A stretch of DNA of 64,000 bases. Origin: Streptomyces antibioticus. GTDB taxonomy: Bacteria; Actinomycetota; Actinomycetes; Streptomycetales; Streptomycetaceae. Each line of letters opens with the position of its first letter. Within the stretch, counting starts at the first letter, position 1. Of this stretch, positions 8,868-18,173 are shown piece by piece. Made by a program: the position numbers and the translations under genes. The notes beneath the pieces are model-generated. The model was not told the DNA's origin. It ran no database searches and saw only the letters and a program-made list of their open reading frames with translations. The stretch lies in assembly GCF_001514065.1 (NCBI RefSeq), contig NZ_KQ948423.1:186001-250000 (forward strand). Reading direction: 5' to 3'.

Positions 8868-9509
8868 GTGAACGAGATGCCGCGCGACCATCGGCCCGCC
8901 AAGTCCATCCGGGTTCTCCTCGCCGAGGATCAGGGCATGATGCGGGGCGCGCTCGCGCTGTTGCTCGGGATGGAGGCGGACATCGAGGTGGTCGCGCAGG
9001 TGGGGGCCGGTGACCTGATCGTGGACGCCGCGCTGACGCACCGTCCGGACGTCGCGCTCCTCGACATCGAACTGCCGGGCAAGAGCGGCCTGGACGCCGC
9101 CGCCGAGCTCCGCGACCAGGCCCCCGACTGCCGGGTGCTGATCCTGACCACCTTCGGCCGCCCCGGCTATCTGCGCCGGGCCATGGAGGCCGGGGCCGCC
9201 GGTTTCCTGGTGAAGGACGGACCCGTGGAGGAACTGGCCTCGTCGATCCGCCGGGTGCTGACCGGCGAGACGGTCATCGATCCCGCCCTCGCCGCGGCCG
9301 CACTCAGCGCAGGACCCAACCCGCTGACGGCTCGTGAGTGCGAGGTCCTGAGCACCTCGGCGGACGGCGCGACGGTCGCCGACATCGCGGATGCCCTGCA
9401 CCTGTCGGAGTCCACGGTCCGCAACTACCTCTCCTCCGCGATCGGCAAGACAGGCACCCGCAACCGGACCGAGGCACTGCGGGAGGCCCGTCAGCAGGGG
9501 TGGCTGTAG
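8868..9509 (+). CDS. NarL/LuxR-family response regulator
   Basis: A 213-residue response regulator. The receiver domain has acidic residues in LLAEDQ, the phosphorylation site in VALLDIELPG, and FLVKDG. A C-terminal GerE-type helix-turn-helix (LTARECEVLSTSADGATVADIADALHLSESTVRNYLSSAIGK) binds DNA. It is the partner of the preceding kinase. GTG 8868 is the most likely start; ATG 8877 is possible, and neither has a strong ribosome binding site. Confidence 0.9.
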   Translation: MNEMPRDHRPAKSIRVLLAEDQGMMRGALALLLGMEADIEVVAQVGAGDLIVDAALTHRPDVALLDIELPGKSGLDAAAELRDQAPDCRVLILTTFGRPGYLRRAMEAGAAGFLVKDGPVEELASSIRRVLTGETVIDPALAAAALSAGPNPLTARECEVLSTSADGATVADIADALHLSESTVRNYLSSAIGKTGTRNRTEALREARQQGWL

Positions 9510-9634
9510 CGGCAGCGCGACGCTGCACCGTCATCCGGGGTCTCGTGGGCCGGCACGGCGCTGCACGGCCACCCCAGGGCTCGTGACCTGCGCGATGCCG
9601 CGCCATCACCCGGCATCTCCTGGCCGACCCGGCG

Positions 9635-10480
9635 CTACGCCGCCACCCGCGGCCTCGTCGCCGACGCCGCCGCCACCGCCGTGTCCAGGGGGTCGTCGGA
9701 CGGTCGGCCGAGGAGGTCGGTCAGGTCGGGGTGGGTGCCGGCCAGGAAGCCGTGCCGTACGGCGGTCGCGATCGAGGCGAGCATGGGCGGCTGGAACGGC
9801 AGCAGCCCCGGCGTCTCGTCGAGGAGCCTGCGCCGGTACTCGCCCAGGCCGATGTCCCGGTGCGGGACACCGAGGCGGCCGGCCACGTCCGCCGCCGTGA
9901 TCGGCGTACCGACCAACTCGTAGACGCGCCCGGCATGGCGGGCCGGGTCCGCCGCGACGACCGCCGCGGCCTCGGCGAGGTCGGCCCGCGTGACCGCGGC
10001 CAGCGCGCCGTCGCCGAACGCCGACTCCACGCCCGCCCCGTCGGCCGACCACATCAGCAGCCCGCCGAAGAGTTCGGCGTACAGCCCGTTGCGCAGGATC
10101 GTCCACGACAGGCCCGACGCGCGCAGCAGCCGCTCCGTCGCGCGGTGGGCCAGCGCGAAACCGAGGTGGTCACCGGCGCCCGCCAGGCTCGTGTAGACGA
10201 CATGCCGTACGCCGTCCCGCACGGCCGCGTCGACCGCCGCCGCGTGGCGTGCGACGACCTGGTCGTCCTCGGCGTAACCGGCGGAGACCAGCACCAGGGT
10301 GCTCACCCCGGTGAGGTCGATGCCGGCCGGGTCGTCGAAGTCGAGGCGTCGTATCCCGGTCGTCCCGTCGCCCGGCGTGCGGCTGCCGCCGATGGCGTCC
10401 GCACCGCCCGCCCGCAGTGCGGCGAGCGCGGCGGAGCCGAGGCTCCCGTTCGCTCCGGTCACCAGGATCATGCCGGTCAT
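9635..10480 (-). CDS. NmrA/SDR-type NAD(P)-binding protein
   Basis: A 281-residue atypical short-chain dehydrogenase with an N-terminal nucleotide motif [12 protein letters not shown] and no obvious YxxxK. This fits NmrA or QOR2-type NAD(P)H:quinone oxidoreductases, which act as redox sensors or quinone reductases. GGGGGAG stands just before the ATG. It is divergent from an HxlR-family regulator 80 bases away, a common pairing in which the regulator controls the reductase. Confidence 0.82.
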   Translation of the reverse strand: MTGMILVTGANGSLGSAALAALRAGGADAIGGSRTPGDGTTGIRRLDFDDPAGIDLTGVSTLVLVSAGYAEDDQVVARHAAAVDAAVRDGVRHVVYTSLAGAGDHLGFALAHRATERLLRASGLSWTILRNGLYAELFGGLLMWSADGAGVESAFGDGALAAVTRADLAEAAAVVAADPARHAGRVYELVGTPITAADVAGRLGVPHRDIGLGEYRRRLLDETPGLLPFQPPMLASIATAVRHGFLAGTHPDLTDLLGRPSDDPLDTAVAAASATRPRVAA

Positions 10481-10560
10481 GTCTCCCCCGTAGTGGCTCT
10501 CGCTCGGTGATTACGCTTGATCCTTGTCCGCCCAACTACCGCCCACAAGGAGGCAGTTCC

Positions 10561-11007
10561 ATGTCACCCACGCACACGGAGGTAACCACCACGTCCGCCC
10601 CGACCCGCGCCACCGCACCGGCCGACCTGGACCCCTGCGGCCACGAGGACCATCCCGACTGCGGCATCCGTGACGTCCTCGACCGCATCGGCGACAAGTG
10701 GTCCGTGTACGTGATCGTCGAACTCGCCTCCGGCCCACGCCGTTTCCGGGAGTTGCAGCGCGCGATCCACGGCATCTCCCAGCGCATGCTCACCCTCACC
10801 GTGCGCCGCCTGGAACGCGACGGCCTCGTCCTGCGCACCGTCTACCCGACCGTCCCGGCCCAGGTCGACTACCGCCTCACCGAGACCGGCAGCAGCCTCA
10901 CCCACCTGGTCAAGGCCCTCACCGACTGGTCCCTGACCCACCGCCCCGTCATCGCCGAGGCCCGTGACGCCTATGACCGCACCCACCCGGACCACGACAT
11001 CCACTGA
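10561..11007 (+). CDS. HxlR-family transcriptional regulator
   Basis: A 148-residue winged-helix protein. After a 30-residue variable N-terminus it has the HxlR pattern: [19 protein letters not shown], the recognition region [29 protein letters not shown], and a wing ending [10 protein letters not shown] strong AGGAGG lies seven bases before the ATG. It probably senses an electrophile or redox signal and controls the divergent NmrA-type gene; this is inferred from gene order. Confidence 0.88.
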   Translation: MSPTHTEVTTTSAPTRATAPADLDPCGHEDHPDCGIRDVLDRIGDKWSVYVIVELASGPRRFRELQRAIHGISQRMLTLTVRRLERDGLVLRTVYPTVPAQVDYRLTETGSSLTHLVKALTDWSLTHRPVIAEARDAYDRTHPDHDIH

Positions 11008-11034
11008 ACGCCGGCCGCGCATGCACCGCGAGTC

Positions 11035-11090
11035 GTCGGGGCCGAGCCGGGGCGGACACCCCCGTGCCCCCGCCCCGGCTCGGCCCCGAC
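11035..11090. terminator. long hairpin between convergent genes
   Basis: Bases 11035-11054 pair perfectly with 11071-11090 (20 bp, almost pure G/C) around a 16-base loop. It sits between the HxlR gene and the convergent sigma-factor operon and most likely terminates both. There is no clear T-run. Confidence 0.75.
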
Positions 11091-11102
11091 CGGCCTTCTC
11101 CG

Positions 11103-11936
11103 CTACCTCACCGCCGTCACATCCGCCGTCCCGTATCCGGTCCCCTTCGGTGCCAGACACACGAACCAGTCCACGGGTGAGCCGTCGGCCGGACGGATCG
11201 CCGGCTGGTCGCTGTTGATGTCGGTGGTCCCCAGGCGGTCGACCTTCGTCTTCGTGCCGTTCCTCCAGGTGCAGGTGACCTGCTCGGCGTCCTTGCCGAC
11301 CATGCCGATGACCAGGCGCTGCACATGCTCGTTCGTCGTCCTGAAGGGGATCGCGGCGGATTGGACGTCCGCGCCCTTCATGGGGTCGTCGGTCGCCTCG
11401 AACGCGTCCTCGTAGACGGGCCTGCGGTTGTCCCGGTCGGCGCCGTCGCCGTCGCTGAAGAACGTGACGTACGAGCTCTTGCCGATCAGCTCGGAGGCCT
11501 TGGTCACGCCCGAGGGGACGTCGCCGTACTCGCCCATCGCCTCCAGCTGGCCCGCGGCCTCGACCTCGTTCCTCGGGGTCGCCCAGACGTCGATGGTCAC
11601 CCGCCACTCCTTGCCGTCCTCCACGCCGGTCGCGAGCGTCGTGCGCTGCGGGGTGTAGAGGTCCGCCCGGGTCGCCGTGGGCGCCTGGGTCGCCGGTGGG
11701 GTCACCGTGCCGCTCCCGCCCGGCAGCCCCGCCACCGCGAGCGTCGCCGAGGAACCGGCGATCACCAGAGCCGTGGCCGCGGCCACCGCCCAGCGCCGGG
11801 CCTTGCGGCGGCGGCCGCCCCGGACCACCGCCTCGTAGGGGGCTGTGCCGATCTCGACCTCGTCCGTGGCGTCGGCCAGCAGCAGGGTGATGTCGCTGTT
11901 CGTCATGTCGTGGTTCGTCTCCCGGTCCGCGCTCAT
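11103..11936 (-). CDS. single-pass membrane protein coupled to the ECF sigma factor, possible anti-sigma factor
   Basis: A 277-residue protein. About 45 cytoplasmic residues with an RRRKARR stretch precede one membrane helix (WAVAAATALVIAGSSATLAVAG). A roughly 200-residue outer domain follows, with no motif I recognise. Its ATG overlaps the stop codon of the sigma gene (TGATGA), so the two are coupled. Gene order and topology suggest it regulates the sigma factor, but no zinc-binding anti-sigma motif (HxxxCxxC) is visible. A downstream in-frame ATG (MTNSDITLL) is an alternative start. Confidence 0.75.
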   Translation of the reverse strand: MSADRETNHDMTNSDITLLLADATDEVEIGTAPYEAVVRGGRRRKARRWAVAAATALVIAGSSATLAVAGLPGGSGTVTPPATQAPTATRADLYTPQRTTLATGVEDGKEWRVTIDVWATPRNEVEAAGQLEAMGEYGDVPSGVTKASELIGKSSYVTFFSDGDGADRDNRRPVYEDAFEATDDPMKGADVQSAAIPFRTTNEHVQRLVIGMVGKDAEQVTCTWRNGTKTKVDRLGTTDINSDQPAIRPADGSPVDWFVCLAPKGTGYGTADVTAVR

Positions 11937-12475
11937 CACTTCCGCCCTCCCTGCGTCACCATGTCGGCCAGCCCCGGTATGGCGCGGAGTTTCGCGATCC
12001 CCTTGGCCGCGTTGCTCTTCACCGAGCCGACGGAACAGCCCATCGCCTCGGCAGTCTGGGTCTCGGTCAGGTCCTCCCAGTAGCGCAGGACCACCGCCTC
12101 GCGCTGCCGCGGCGGCAGCTGGGCCAGCGCCGTCAGCAGGGCGCCGCGGTCCTCGGCCTGCGCGATGCGGTCACCGGTGTCGGCGATCTCGCGCACCAGC
12201 CCCGAGTCGTCCTTGGGAGCCAGGAACTCCCTGAGTTTTCTGCGGTGCTTCCTTGCGTGCGCGTTGATCATCACGCGCCGTACGTACGCCTCCGGGTCGT
12301 CGGCCGCACCGACTCTGCGCCAGGCCACGTAGACCTGTTCCAGGGTCGACTGGACCAGGTCCTCCGCGGCGTGCTGCTCCCCCGTGAGGAGAAATGCCGT
12401 CCTCATCAGCCGCGGCCAGCGGCCGATGACAAAGCTCTGGAACTCAGCGTCCCGAGCCTCCTTGCGATCCCCCAT
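11936..12475 (-). CDS. SigE-family ECF RNA polymerase sigma factor
   Basis: A 179-residue ECF sigma factor of the streptomycete SigE-like family. Region 2 is RLMRTAFLLTGEQHAAEDLVQSTLEQVYVAWRRV; region 4 is LPPRQREAVVLRYWEDLTETQTAEAMGCSVGSVKSNAAKGIAKLR. ATG 12475 stands five bases after AGGAGG; the GTG two codons earlier overlaps that site and is unlikely. It directs RNA polymerase to an unknown promoter set, probably controlled by the membrane protein encoded next. Confidence 0.92.
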   Translation of the reverse strand: MGDRKEARDAEFQSFVIGRWPRLMRTAFLLTGEQHAAEDLVQSTLEQVYVAWRRVGAADDPEAYVRRVMINAHARKHRRKLREFLAPKDDSGLVREIADTGDRIAQAEDRGALLTALAQLPPRQREAVVLRYWEDLTETQTAEAMGCSVGSVKSNAAKGIAKLRAIPGLADMVTQGGRK

Positions 12476-12526
12476 GGGCACCTCCTAGATGTTCAAAGGA
12501 GTCCATGGGCCCCTCGGACCGTTGCC

Positions 12527-13975
12527 TCAGTTCGAGGACTTTTTCGACGGGGCCGCCACACCCCTCCGCGGCAGCCACACCAGCATGAGCAGCACCCCGC
12601 CGATCAGCACCGCGGTCCCCGTGCGGAACACCAGCGCGTACCCCTCCGTCAGCGCCTCCGCCGTCCCCCGCTCCCCCGTCCGCGCTGCCGCGACCGTCGA
12701 CATCACCGCGAGCCCCAGCGAGCCGCCCATCGTGCGCGAGGTGTTGACCAGCCCCGACACCAGCCCGGCCTCCCCGGGCGCCGCCCCCGACGTGGCCAGT
12801 GCGGCCAGTGGCGTCGTCGCCAGGCCCGCGCCCAGCATCATCAGGATGCCGGGGCACATGATCGTCACCACGTACCCGGCGTCGACGCTCATCGTCGACT
12901 GCCAGGCGAACCCGGCCACCGCCACGCACGTCCCCAGGACCGCCGCCAGGCGCGCGCCCACGGCCCGCATCAGCCGCGGTGCCGTCTTGGAGCCCAGGAT
13001 CACGGCGAGCGAGCTGGGCACGAGGGCGAGACCGGCCTCCAGCGGCGAGTAGCCGAGCACGTTCTGGGCGTACAGCGTCATGAAGAACCACATGCAGAAC
13101 ATCGCCGAGCCGGACAGGAACATCGCCACGTTCGCCGACGCCACCGCCCGGACCCTCAGCAGCCCGAGCGGCATGAGCGGCGCGGCCGTACGCGCCTCGA
13201 CGGCGAGGAAGAGCCCGATCAGCGCGAGCCCGGCGGCCAGCGGAACCACCGTCGCCGCCGACGCCCACCCCGAGGCCTCCGTCCGCGAGATGCCGTACGC
13301 GAGTGTCGCCAGGCCCGCGGTCACCAGCACCGCGCCGGGCAGGTCGAGCCGCCGCCCGTCCCCGGCCCGGCTCTCGTTGAGCCACCACAGGGCGCCGAGG
13401 AGCACGACGGCCCCGACCGGCACGTTGATCAACAGGGTCCAGCGCCAGGACCACACGTCCACCAGCGCCCCGCCGACCAGGCCGCCCGCCGCACCGCCGC
13501 CTCCGCCGACCGCGGTCCAGGTGGCTATGGCACGCGCGCGTGCGGGCCCCTCGGGGACGGCGGACGTGACGATCGTCAGCGTCGAGGGCGCGAGCACCGC
13601 GGCGCCGAGCCCCTGCGCGGCCCGCGCCAGCAGCAGCTGCCAGCCGTCCTGGGCGAGCCCGCCGGCGAGCGAGGCCAGCGTGAAAAGACCGAGCCCGACG
13701 AGGAACATCCGCTTGCGTCCGTACAGGTCCCCGGCCCGCCCACCGAGCAGCATGAACCCGGCGAAGGCGATCGCGTACGCGTTGACCACCCATTGCAGCC
13801 CGGCCCCGCTCATGCCCAGATCGGCCCGCATCGACGGCAGGGCCACGTTCACCACGGACACGTCCAGCACGACGAGGAACTGCCCGGCACACGCGAGTGC
13901 CACCACCACCCAGGCGGGCGGGGCGGTACGGCGAGGGGGCGCGGCGATGACGGGGACTTCGGCGGCTCGGGACAT
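12527..13975 (-). CDS. MFS drug exporter, DHA2 (14-TM) family
   Basis: A 482-residue proton-coupled exporter of the EmrB/QacA type. Hydrophobic helices run throughout, with the motif A loop GGRAGDLYGRKRMFL after helix 2 and motif C-like GGGGGAAGGLVGGALVD in helix 5. ATG 13975 was chosen because the protein begins MSRAAEVPV directly before the first helix region. It is divergent from another MFS gene (14157), with 181 bases between. The substrate is unknown. Confidence 0.9.
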   Translation of the reverse strand: MSRAAEVPVIAAPPRRTAPPAWVVVALACAGQFLVVLDVSVVNVALPSMRADLGMSGAGLQWVVNAYAIAFAGFMLLGGRAGDLYGRKRMFLVGLGLFTLASLAGGLAQDGWQLLLARAAQGLGAAVLAPSTLTIVTSAVPEGPARARAIATWTAVGGGGGAAGGLVGGALVDVWSWRWTLLINVPVGAVVLLGALWWLNESRAGDGRRLDLPGAVLVTAGLATLAYGISRTEASGWASAATVVPLAAGLALIGLFLAVEARTAAPLMPLGLLRVRAVASANVAMFLSGSAMFCMWFFMTLYAQNVLGYSPLEAGLALVPSSLAVILGSKTAPRLMRAVGARLAAVLGTCVAVAGFAWQSTMSVDAGYVVTIMCPGILMMLGAGLATTPLAALATSGAAPGEAGLVSGLVNTSRTMGGSLGLAVMSTVAAARTGERGTAEALTEGYALVFRTGTAVLIGGVLLMLVWLPRRGVAAPSKKSSN

Positions 13976-14156
13976 GGGCGTAATACTCTCAACCGCCCTG
14001 CACCCCTGGCATCGGGATTTCGGTCTAGGGCCACAGACCCACAAGCAAAGGCCCAAGGCCCCCGCCGCCGCTCTCAGTGTCAAGAGAAGATAAAGAAATC
14101 GTTAGTGGCTCGAAGCATCGGAATAGTTGCCCGGGCACACCGAGTTCATTGCACAC

Positions 14157-15890
14157 ATGAGACTTACACCGACCGACCAGCCCGCCCGCACCGCCAGCGG
14201 CGCCGTCGTCCCGGTGCTCGCGTTCGCGGGCATCGTCGTCGCGGTGATGCAGACCCTGCTCGTCCCCGTCATCAAGGACCTGCCGCAGCTGCTGGACACC
14301 GCCCCCAGCAACGCCACCTGGGTCCTGACCTCGACCCTGCTCTCCGGTGCCGTGGCCACCCCGATCATGGGCCGCCTCGGCGACCTGTACGGCAAGCGCC
14401 GCATGCTGATCGCCAGCCTCTCGGTCATGGTGGTCGGCGCCCTCGTCAGCGCGCTCACCAGCGACCTGCTCCTGATGATCGCCGGCCGTACCCTCCAGGG
14501 CTTCGCCATGGGCGCGATCCCCCTCGGCATCGGCCTGATGCGCGACATGCTGCCCCGCGAGAAGCTCGGCTCGGCGATGGCCCTGATGAGCTCCTCCATC
14601 GGCGTCGGCGGCGGCCTCGCCCTCCCCCTCGCGGCCCTGATCGCCCAGCACGCCGACTGGCACGCCCTCTTCTACGGCGCCGCGGGCCTCGGCGCGCTCG
14701 CCATCGCGCTCACCCTGATCGTCGTACCGGAATCGACGATGCGCGCGGAAGGCACCTTCGATCTCCTCGGCGCCCTCGGCCTCTCCACCGGCCTGGTCCT
14801 CTTCCTGCTGCCCATCACCAAGGGCAGCGACTGGGGCTGGACGTCCGGCACCACGCTCGGCCTGTTCGCCGCGTCCGCCCTCGTCCTCGTCCTGTGGGGC
14901 GTCTACGAGCTCCGCATCGCGGCCCCCCTCGTCGACCTGCGCACCACGGCCCGCCCGGCGGTCCTCTTCACCAACCTGGCCTCGATCATGGTCGGTGTCT
15001 CGTTCTACGTCGTCTCGCTCGTCCTTCCCCAGCTGCTCCAGCTCCCGAAGGCCACCGGCTACGGCCTCGGCCAGTCCATGGTCGTCGCCGGTCTGCTGGT
15101 CGCCCCGCTGGGTCTGACGATGATGGTCACGGCGCCCGTCTACGCCCGCCTGTCCGCGAAGTACGGCCCCAAGTTCACCCTCATCCTCGGCATGCTGATC
15201 ATCGCGATCGGCTACGGCGCCGGCCTCGGCCTCATGAGCGCGGCCTGGCAGAGCCTGGTCATCGCGGTCGTGCTGGGCGCGGGCATCGGCCTCGCGTACT
15301 CCTCGCTGCCCGCCCTGATCGTCGGCGCGGTGCCCGCGTCGGAGACGGGCGCGGCGAACGGCCTCAACACCCTGATGCGGTCCATCGGCACGTCGGTGTC
15401 CAGCGCCGTCATCGGCATGGTCCTCGCCAACACCGCGAACACCGTGAACGGCGTCGAGATCCCCACGATGCACGGCTTCCGCGTCTCCTTCCTCATCGCG
15501 ACGGCCGCGGTCGGGGTCGGCCTGCTGATGGCCCTGTTCCTCCCCAAGCCCGACCGTGCGCCGCGGCTGAACGCGAGCAGCGAGGAGGACGCGAACCTGG
15601 AGCGTGCGGAGGCTGTTCTGCGGGGCTTTCGGGGGCGGGTCCTCGGCGCCGACGGTTCGCCTGTCGCGCGTGCGAAGGTGACGCTCATCGACCGGCGGGG
15701 GCGACAGGCGGGGGCGACGCTGTCCGAGGAGGACGGGAGCTATGCGCTTGCCGTTCCGGCGGAGGGGGCGTACGTGCTCGCCGCGAAGGCCTCCGGCCAT
15801 GGGCCGCTTGCTTCTTCGGCTACGCATGCGGGGGATGAGCGTGCTGTGGACGTGGATCTTTCGTTGCCCGGGGAGGCTGTGACCGCGTAG
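14157..15890 (+). CDS. MFS transporter with a C-terminal carboxypeptidase-regulatory-like domain
   Basis: A 577-residue fusion. Residues 1-465 form a 14-helix MFS transporter (motif A GRLGDLYGKRRMLI after helix 2). After an acidic linker, residues about 485-577 form a beta-rich domain starting FRGRVLGADGSPVARAKVTLIDRRGR, with the GSYALAVP strand typical of CarboxypepD_reg domains. By MFS topology the tail should be cytoplasmic. Codon choice changes in the tail (GCT, TTT, CGT and TCT become frequent after about 15600), unlike the transporter part. This suggests the tail was added later or is under different constraint. Confidence 0.88.
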   Translation: MRLTPTDQPARTASGAVVPVLAFAGIVVAVMQTLLVPVIKDLPQLLDTAPSNATWVLTSTLLSGAVATPIMGRLGDLYGKRRMLIASLSVMVVGALVSALTSDLLLMIAGRTLQGFAMGAIPLGIGLMRDMLPREKLGSAMALMSSSIGVGGGLALPLAALIAQHADWHALFYGAAGLGALAIALTLIVVPESTMRAEGTFDLLGALGLSTGLVLFLLPITKGSDWGWTSGTTLGLFAASALVLVLWGVYELRIAAPLVDLRTTARPAVLFTNLASIMVGVSFYVVSLVLPQLLQLPKATGYGLGQSMVVAGLLVAPLGLTMMVTAPVYARLSAKYGPKFTLILGMLIIAIGYGAGLGLMSAAWQSLVIAVVLGAGIGLAYSSLPALIVGAVPASETGAANGLNTLMRSIGTSVSSAVIGMVLANTANTVNGVEIPTMHGFRVSFLIATAAVGVGLLMALFLPKPDRAPRLNASSEEDANLERAEAVLRGFRGRVLGADGSPVARAKVTLIDRRGRQAGATLSEEDGSYALAVPAEGAYVLAAKASGHGPLASSATHAGDERAVDVDLSLPGEAVTA

Positions 15891-15904
15891 AGGTTCGTTG
15901 TCGG

Positions 15905-15952
15905 GTGCGGGTCCGCTGTGGCTGGTCGCGCAGTTCCCCGCGCCCCTAAAGG
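15905..15952 (+). repeat. dispersed Streptomyces intergenic repeat
   Basis: The stretch GTCGCGCAGTTCCCCGCGCC followed by CCTAAAGG belongs to a short repeat I remember as very common between Streptomyces genes. It lies just after the MFS fusion gene. Its function is unknown; it may help end transcription. Confidence 0.6.
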
Positions 15953-16039
15953 CCCATCACCTGCACCCCCATCACCTGCGTGACGGGGGTGTGGTGCACC
16001 ATGGGCGCCCATACCCCCGTACGACCGAAAGGGACCCCC

Positions 16040-16693
16040 ATGACCGCCGCGGCACCCAAGCCCGAGATCCTCGCCGCGTTCGAGGGTGCCAAGGGGTTCA
16101 TGCCCACGCACGAAGGGCTCGCTCTGTACGCGGCGGCCGTCGAAGCCGGGGCCCTCGGCCTTCCCCTCCTCGAAGTCGGTACGTACTGCGGGCGTTCCGC
16201 GATCCTCCTCGCGGACGCGGCCCGGGCGGCCGGGGTGACGGCGCTCACGGTCGACCATCACCGGGGCAGCGAGGAGCAGCAGCCGGGCTGGGAGTACCAC
16301 GACCCGGAGACGGTCGACCCGGAGCTCGGGCTGATGGACACGCTCCCGACGTTCCGCCGCACCCTGCACCGGGCGGGCCTGGAGGACCACATCGTCGCCC
16401 TCGTCGGCCGCTCCCCGCAGGTGGCGAAGATCTGGAACTCGCCGCTCGGCCTCGTCTTCATCGACGGCGGCCACACCGACGAGCACGCGAGCGCGGACTA
16501 CGAGGGGTGGGCCCCGCACGTCGCCGAGGGCGGGCTGCTCCTCATCCACGACGTGCACCCGGACCCGAAGGACGAGTTCACCGGGCAGGCGCCGTACCGG
16601 ATCTATCTGCGGGCGCTGGAGTCGGGCGCCTTCACGGAGGTCTCGGCGACCGACACACTGCGCGTACTGCGACGCACGGGCGCGGGCGTCTGA
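16040..16693 (+). CDS. class I SAM-dependent methyltransferase (Methyltransf_24 type)
   Basis: A 217-residue Rossmann methyltransferase. The SAM-binding motif is LLEVGTYCGRSAILLADAA (about residues 45-63), followed by VTALTVDHHRGS, LVFIDGGHTDEHASADYEGW and LLLIHDVHP. The two acidic DGGH/HD segments are typical of metal-assisted O-methyltransferase-like families. The ATG is preceded by AAAGGGA. The substrate is unknown and no pathway genes flank it. Confidence 0.85.
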   Translation: MTAAAPKPEILAAFEGAKGFMPTHEGLALYAAAVEAGALGLPLLEVGTYCGRSAILLADAARAAGVTALTVDHHRGSEEQQPGWEYHDPETVDPELGLMDTLPTFRRTLHRAGLEDHIVALVGRSPQVAKIWNSPLGLVFIDGGHTDEHASADYEGWAPHVAEGGLLLIHDVHPDPKDEFTGQAPYRIYLRALESGAFTEVSATDTLRVLRRTGAGV

Positions 16694-16706
16694 GACGTTC
16701 CGGACC

Positions 16707-16922
16707 TCAGGGCTTCACGTTGATGTCGATGTCGACCGGGGTCTGGATGACGTTGCCGGTGCCGACGCCCGGCTGGTTGTAGACGTAGTCGACGGCACAG
16801 GCGTCTTCGGGCGGGGTGCAGGGGAACGGGGACGCCTGGGCCGCGGGCGCGCCCAGGGCAACGGTCGCGGCGACGGTCACGGTCGTGAGGGCGCCGGCTA
16901 TGACGCGCATGTGTGATCTCAT
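16707..16922 (-). CDS. small secreted protein
   Basis: A 71-residue protein. A Sec signal peptide (MRSHMRVIAGALTTVTVAATVALGAPAAQA) is followed by a mature part of about 40 residues with two cysteines (PCTPPEDAC) that could form a disulphide. I do not recognise the family. It converges with the methyltransferase gene, 13 bases from its stop. Confidence 0.75.
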   Translation of the reverse strand: MRSHMRVIAGALTTVTVAATVALGAPAAQASPFPCTPPEDACAVDYVYNQPGVGTGNVIQTPVDIDINVKP

Positions 16923-17040
16923 GGGCGATTCTCGGCATATCGATCAGCGGTGAGCGACGCCGGAGTGCCGTTCGGATGAAACGACCCGTCCGGCGGTAGC
17001 CGACCCGCCTCGCCGCCGGCCCGCCGCTAGGGTGGCTGTC

Positions 17041-18006
17041 GTGTCGTACGTAGGCCCGGACTTCGATCCTCCCCAGCCCCGCCGCCCCAGGCGCCGCCCC
17101 CTCACGGTCGCGGTGGCCGCTCTCGTGCCGGGCGCGTTGCTCGGCTGGCTGGTGTACGAGGCGGTGGGCGGGTCGGGTGGCGGCGCGAGCGAGGCCGTGG
17201 GGACGCCGACCTCCTCGTCGAGCGCGCCGGCCTCCGCTTCCGTCCCCAAGTCGACCGACGACGAAAAGCCGAGCCCGAGCCCGAGTTCGACTCCGAGCAA
17301 GACCCCCTCCACCTCCGCGCCCGCCGCCTCCGGCCCCCTCAAGGGCAAGGTCGTCGTCATCGACCCCGGGCACAACCCGAGCAACTTCCAGCACACGGCC
17401 GAGATCAACAAGAAGGTGAACATCGGCACGAACTGGAAGGAATGCGATACGACGGGCACGTCCACCAATTCCGGTTACACCGAGGCCAAGTTCACCCTCG
17501 ATGTCGCCCACCGGCTGCGCACGCTCCTCGAAAAGCAGGGCGCCACGGTGAAGCTGACGCAGGACGGGGACCGTACGTACGGCCCCTGCGTCGACGAGCG
17601 GGCCCGCATCGGCAACAAGGCCCACGCCGACGCCGTCGTCTCCATCCACGCCGACGGCGCGGGCGCCGGCCAACGCGGCTTCCACGTCATCCTTCCGGGC
17701 AGCGTCCACGCGGGCGCCGCCGACACCCGCCCGATCGTCGCCTCCTCCGCGGACCTCGGCGAGCGCATCGCGGGCAACTTCGTCCGCGTCACGGGCAGCG
17801 CCCCCTCCAACTACGTCGGCGACGGCACCGGGCTCGTCACGCGTAAGGACCTGGGCGGTCTCAATCTGTCAACGGTTCCCAAGGTGTTCATCGAGTGCGG
17901 CAACATGCGCGATACCAAGGACGCGGCACAGCTGACCAGCGGTGCTTGGCGGCAGAAGGCGGCACAGGGAATCTCTGAAGGAATCGTGAGTTTCCTGCGC
18001 GGCTAG
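17041..18006 (+). CDS. N-acetylmuramoyl-L-alanine amidase (Amidase_3)
   Basis: A 321-residue cell-wall hydrolase that cuts the amide bond between MurNAc and L-Ala. One N-terminal membrane helix (LTVAVAALVPGALLGWLVYEAVGG) is followed by a Ser/Pro/Thr linker. The zinc-dependent Amidase_3 domain starts at about residue 101. The zinc and catalytic residues are in place: VVIDPGHN, YTEAKF, VVSIHADGAG and the late Glu in VFIECGNMRD. GTG 17041 follows GGGTGG by five bases; GTG 17032 is an alternative. It acts outside the membrane. Confidence 0.92.
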   Translation: MSYVGPDFDPPQPRRPRRRPLTVAVAALVPGALLGWLVYEAVGGSGGGASEAVGTPTSSSSAPASASVPKSTDDEKPSPSPSSTPSKTPSTSAPAASGPLKGKVVVIDPGHNPSNFQHTAEINKKVNIGTNWKECDTTGTSTNSGYTEAKFTLDVAHRLRTLLEKQGATVKLTQDGDRTYGPCVDERARIGNKAHADAVVSIHADGAGAGQRGFHVILPGSVHAGAADTRPIVASSADLGERIAGNFVRVTGSAPSNYVGDGTGLVTRKDLGGLNLSTVPKVFIECGNMRDTKDAAQLTSGAWRQKAAQGISEGIVSFLRG

Positions 18007-18173
18007 TGGTTCGGGGGTTGATCTCTGGGGACAGCTTCGTCGGACGGACGATAAGGTCGTCTTTACGATGAGGGGCCACCCCCGCGCTTCACACCGGGGC
18101 CTGACGGCGACATGGTGACAGCGACGCCTCCAGCGATGCCGAAGACGAGACGACTGAACCGAAGGACCTTGAA

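Noticed and set aside
12245-15838. An open frame of about 1,200 codons crossing two transporter genes on the plus strand
   Set aside because: It runs antisense to the MFS gene at 12527 and out of frame with the one at 14157. Its composition is Arg/His/Pro-rich, as expected for the shadow frame of GC-rich genes.
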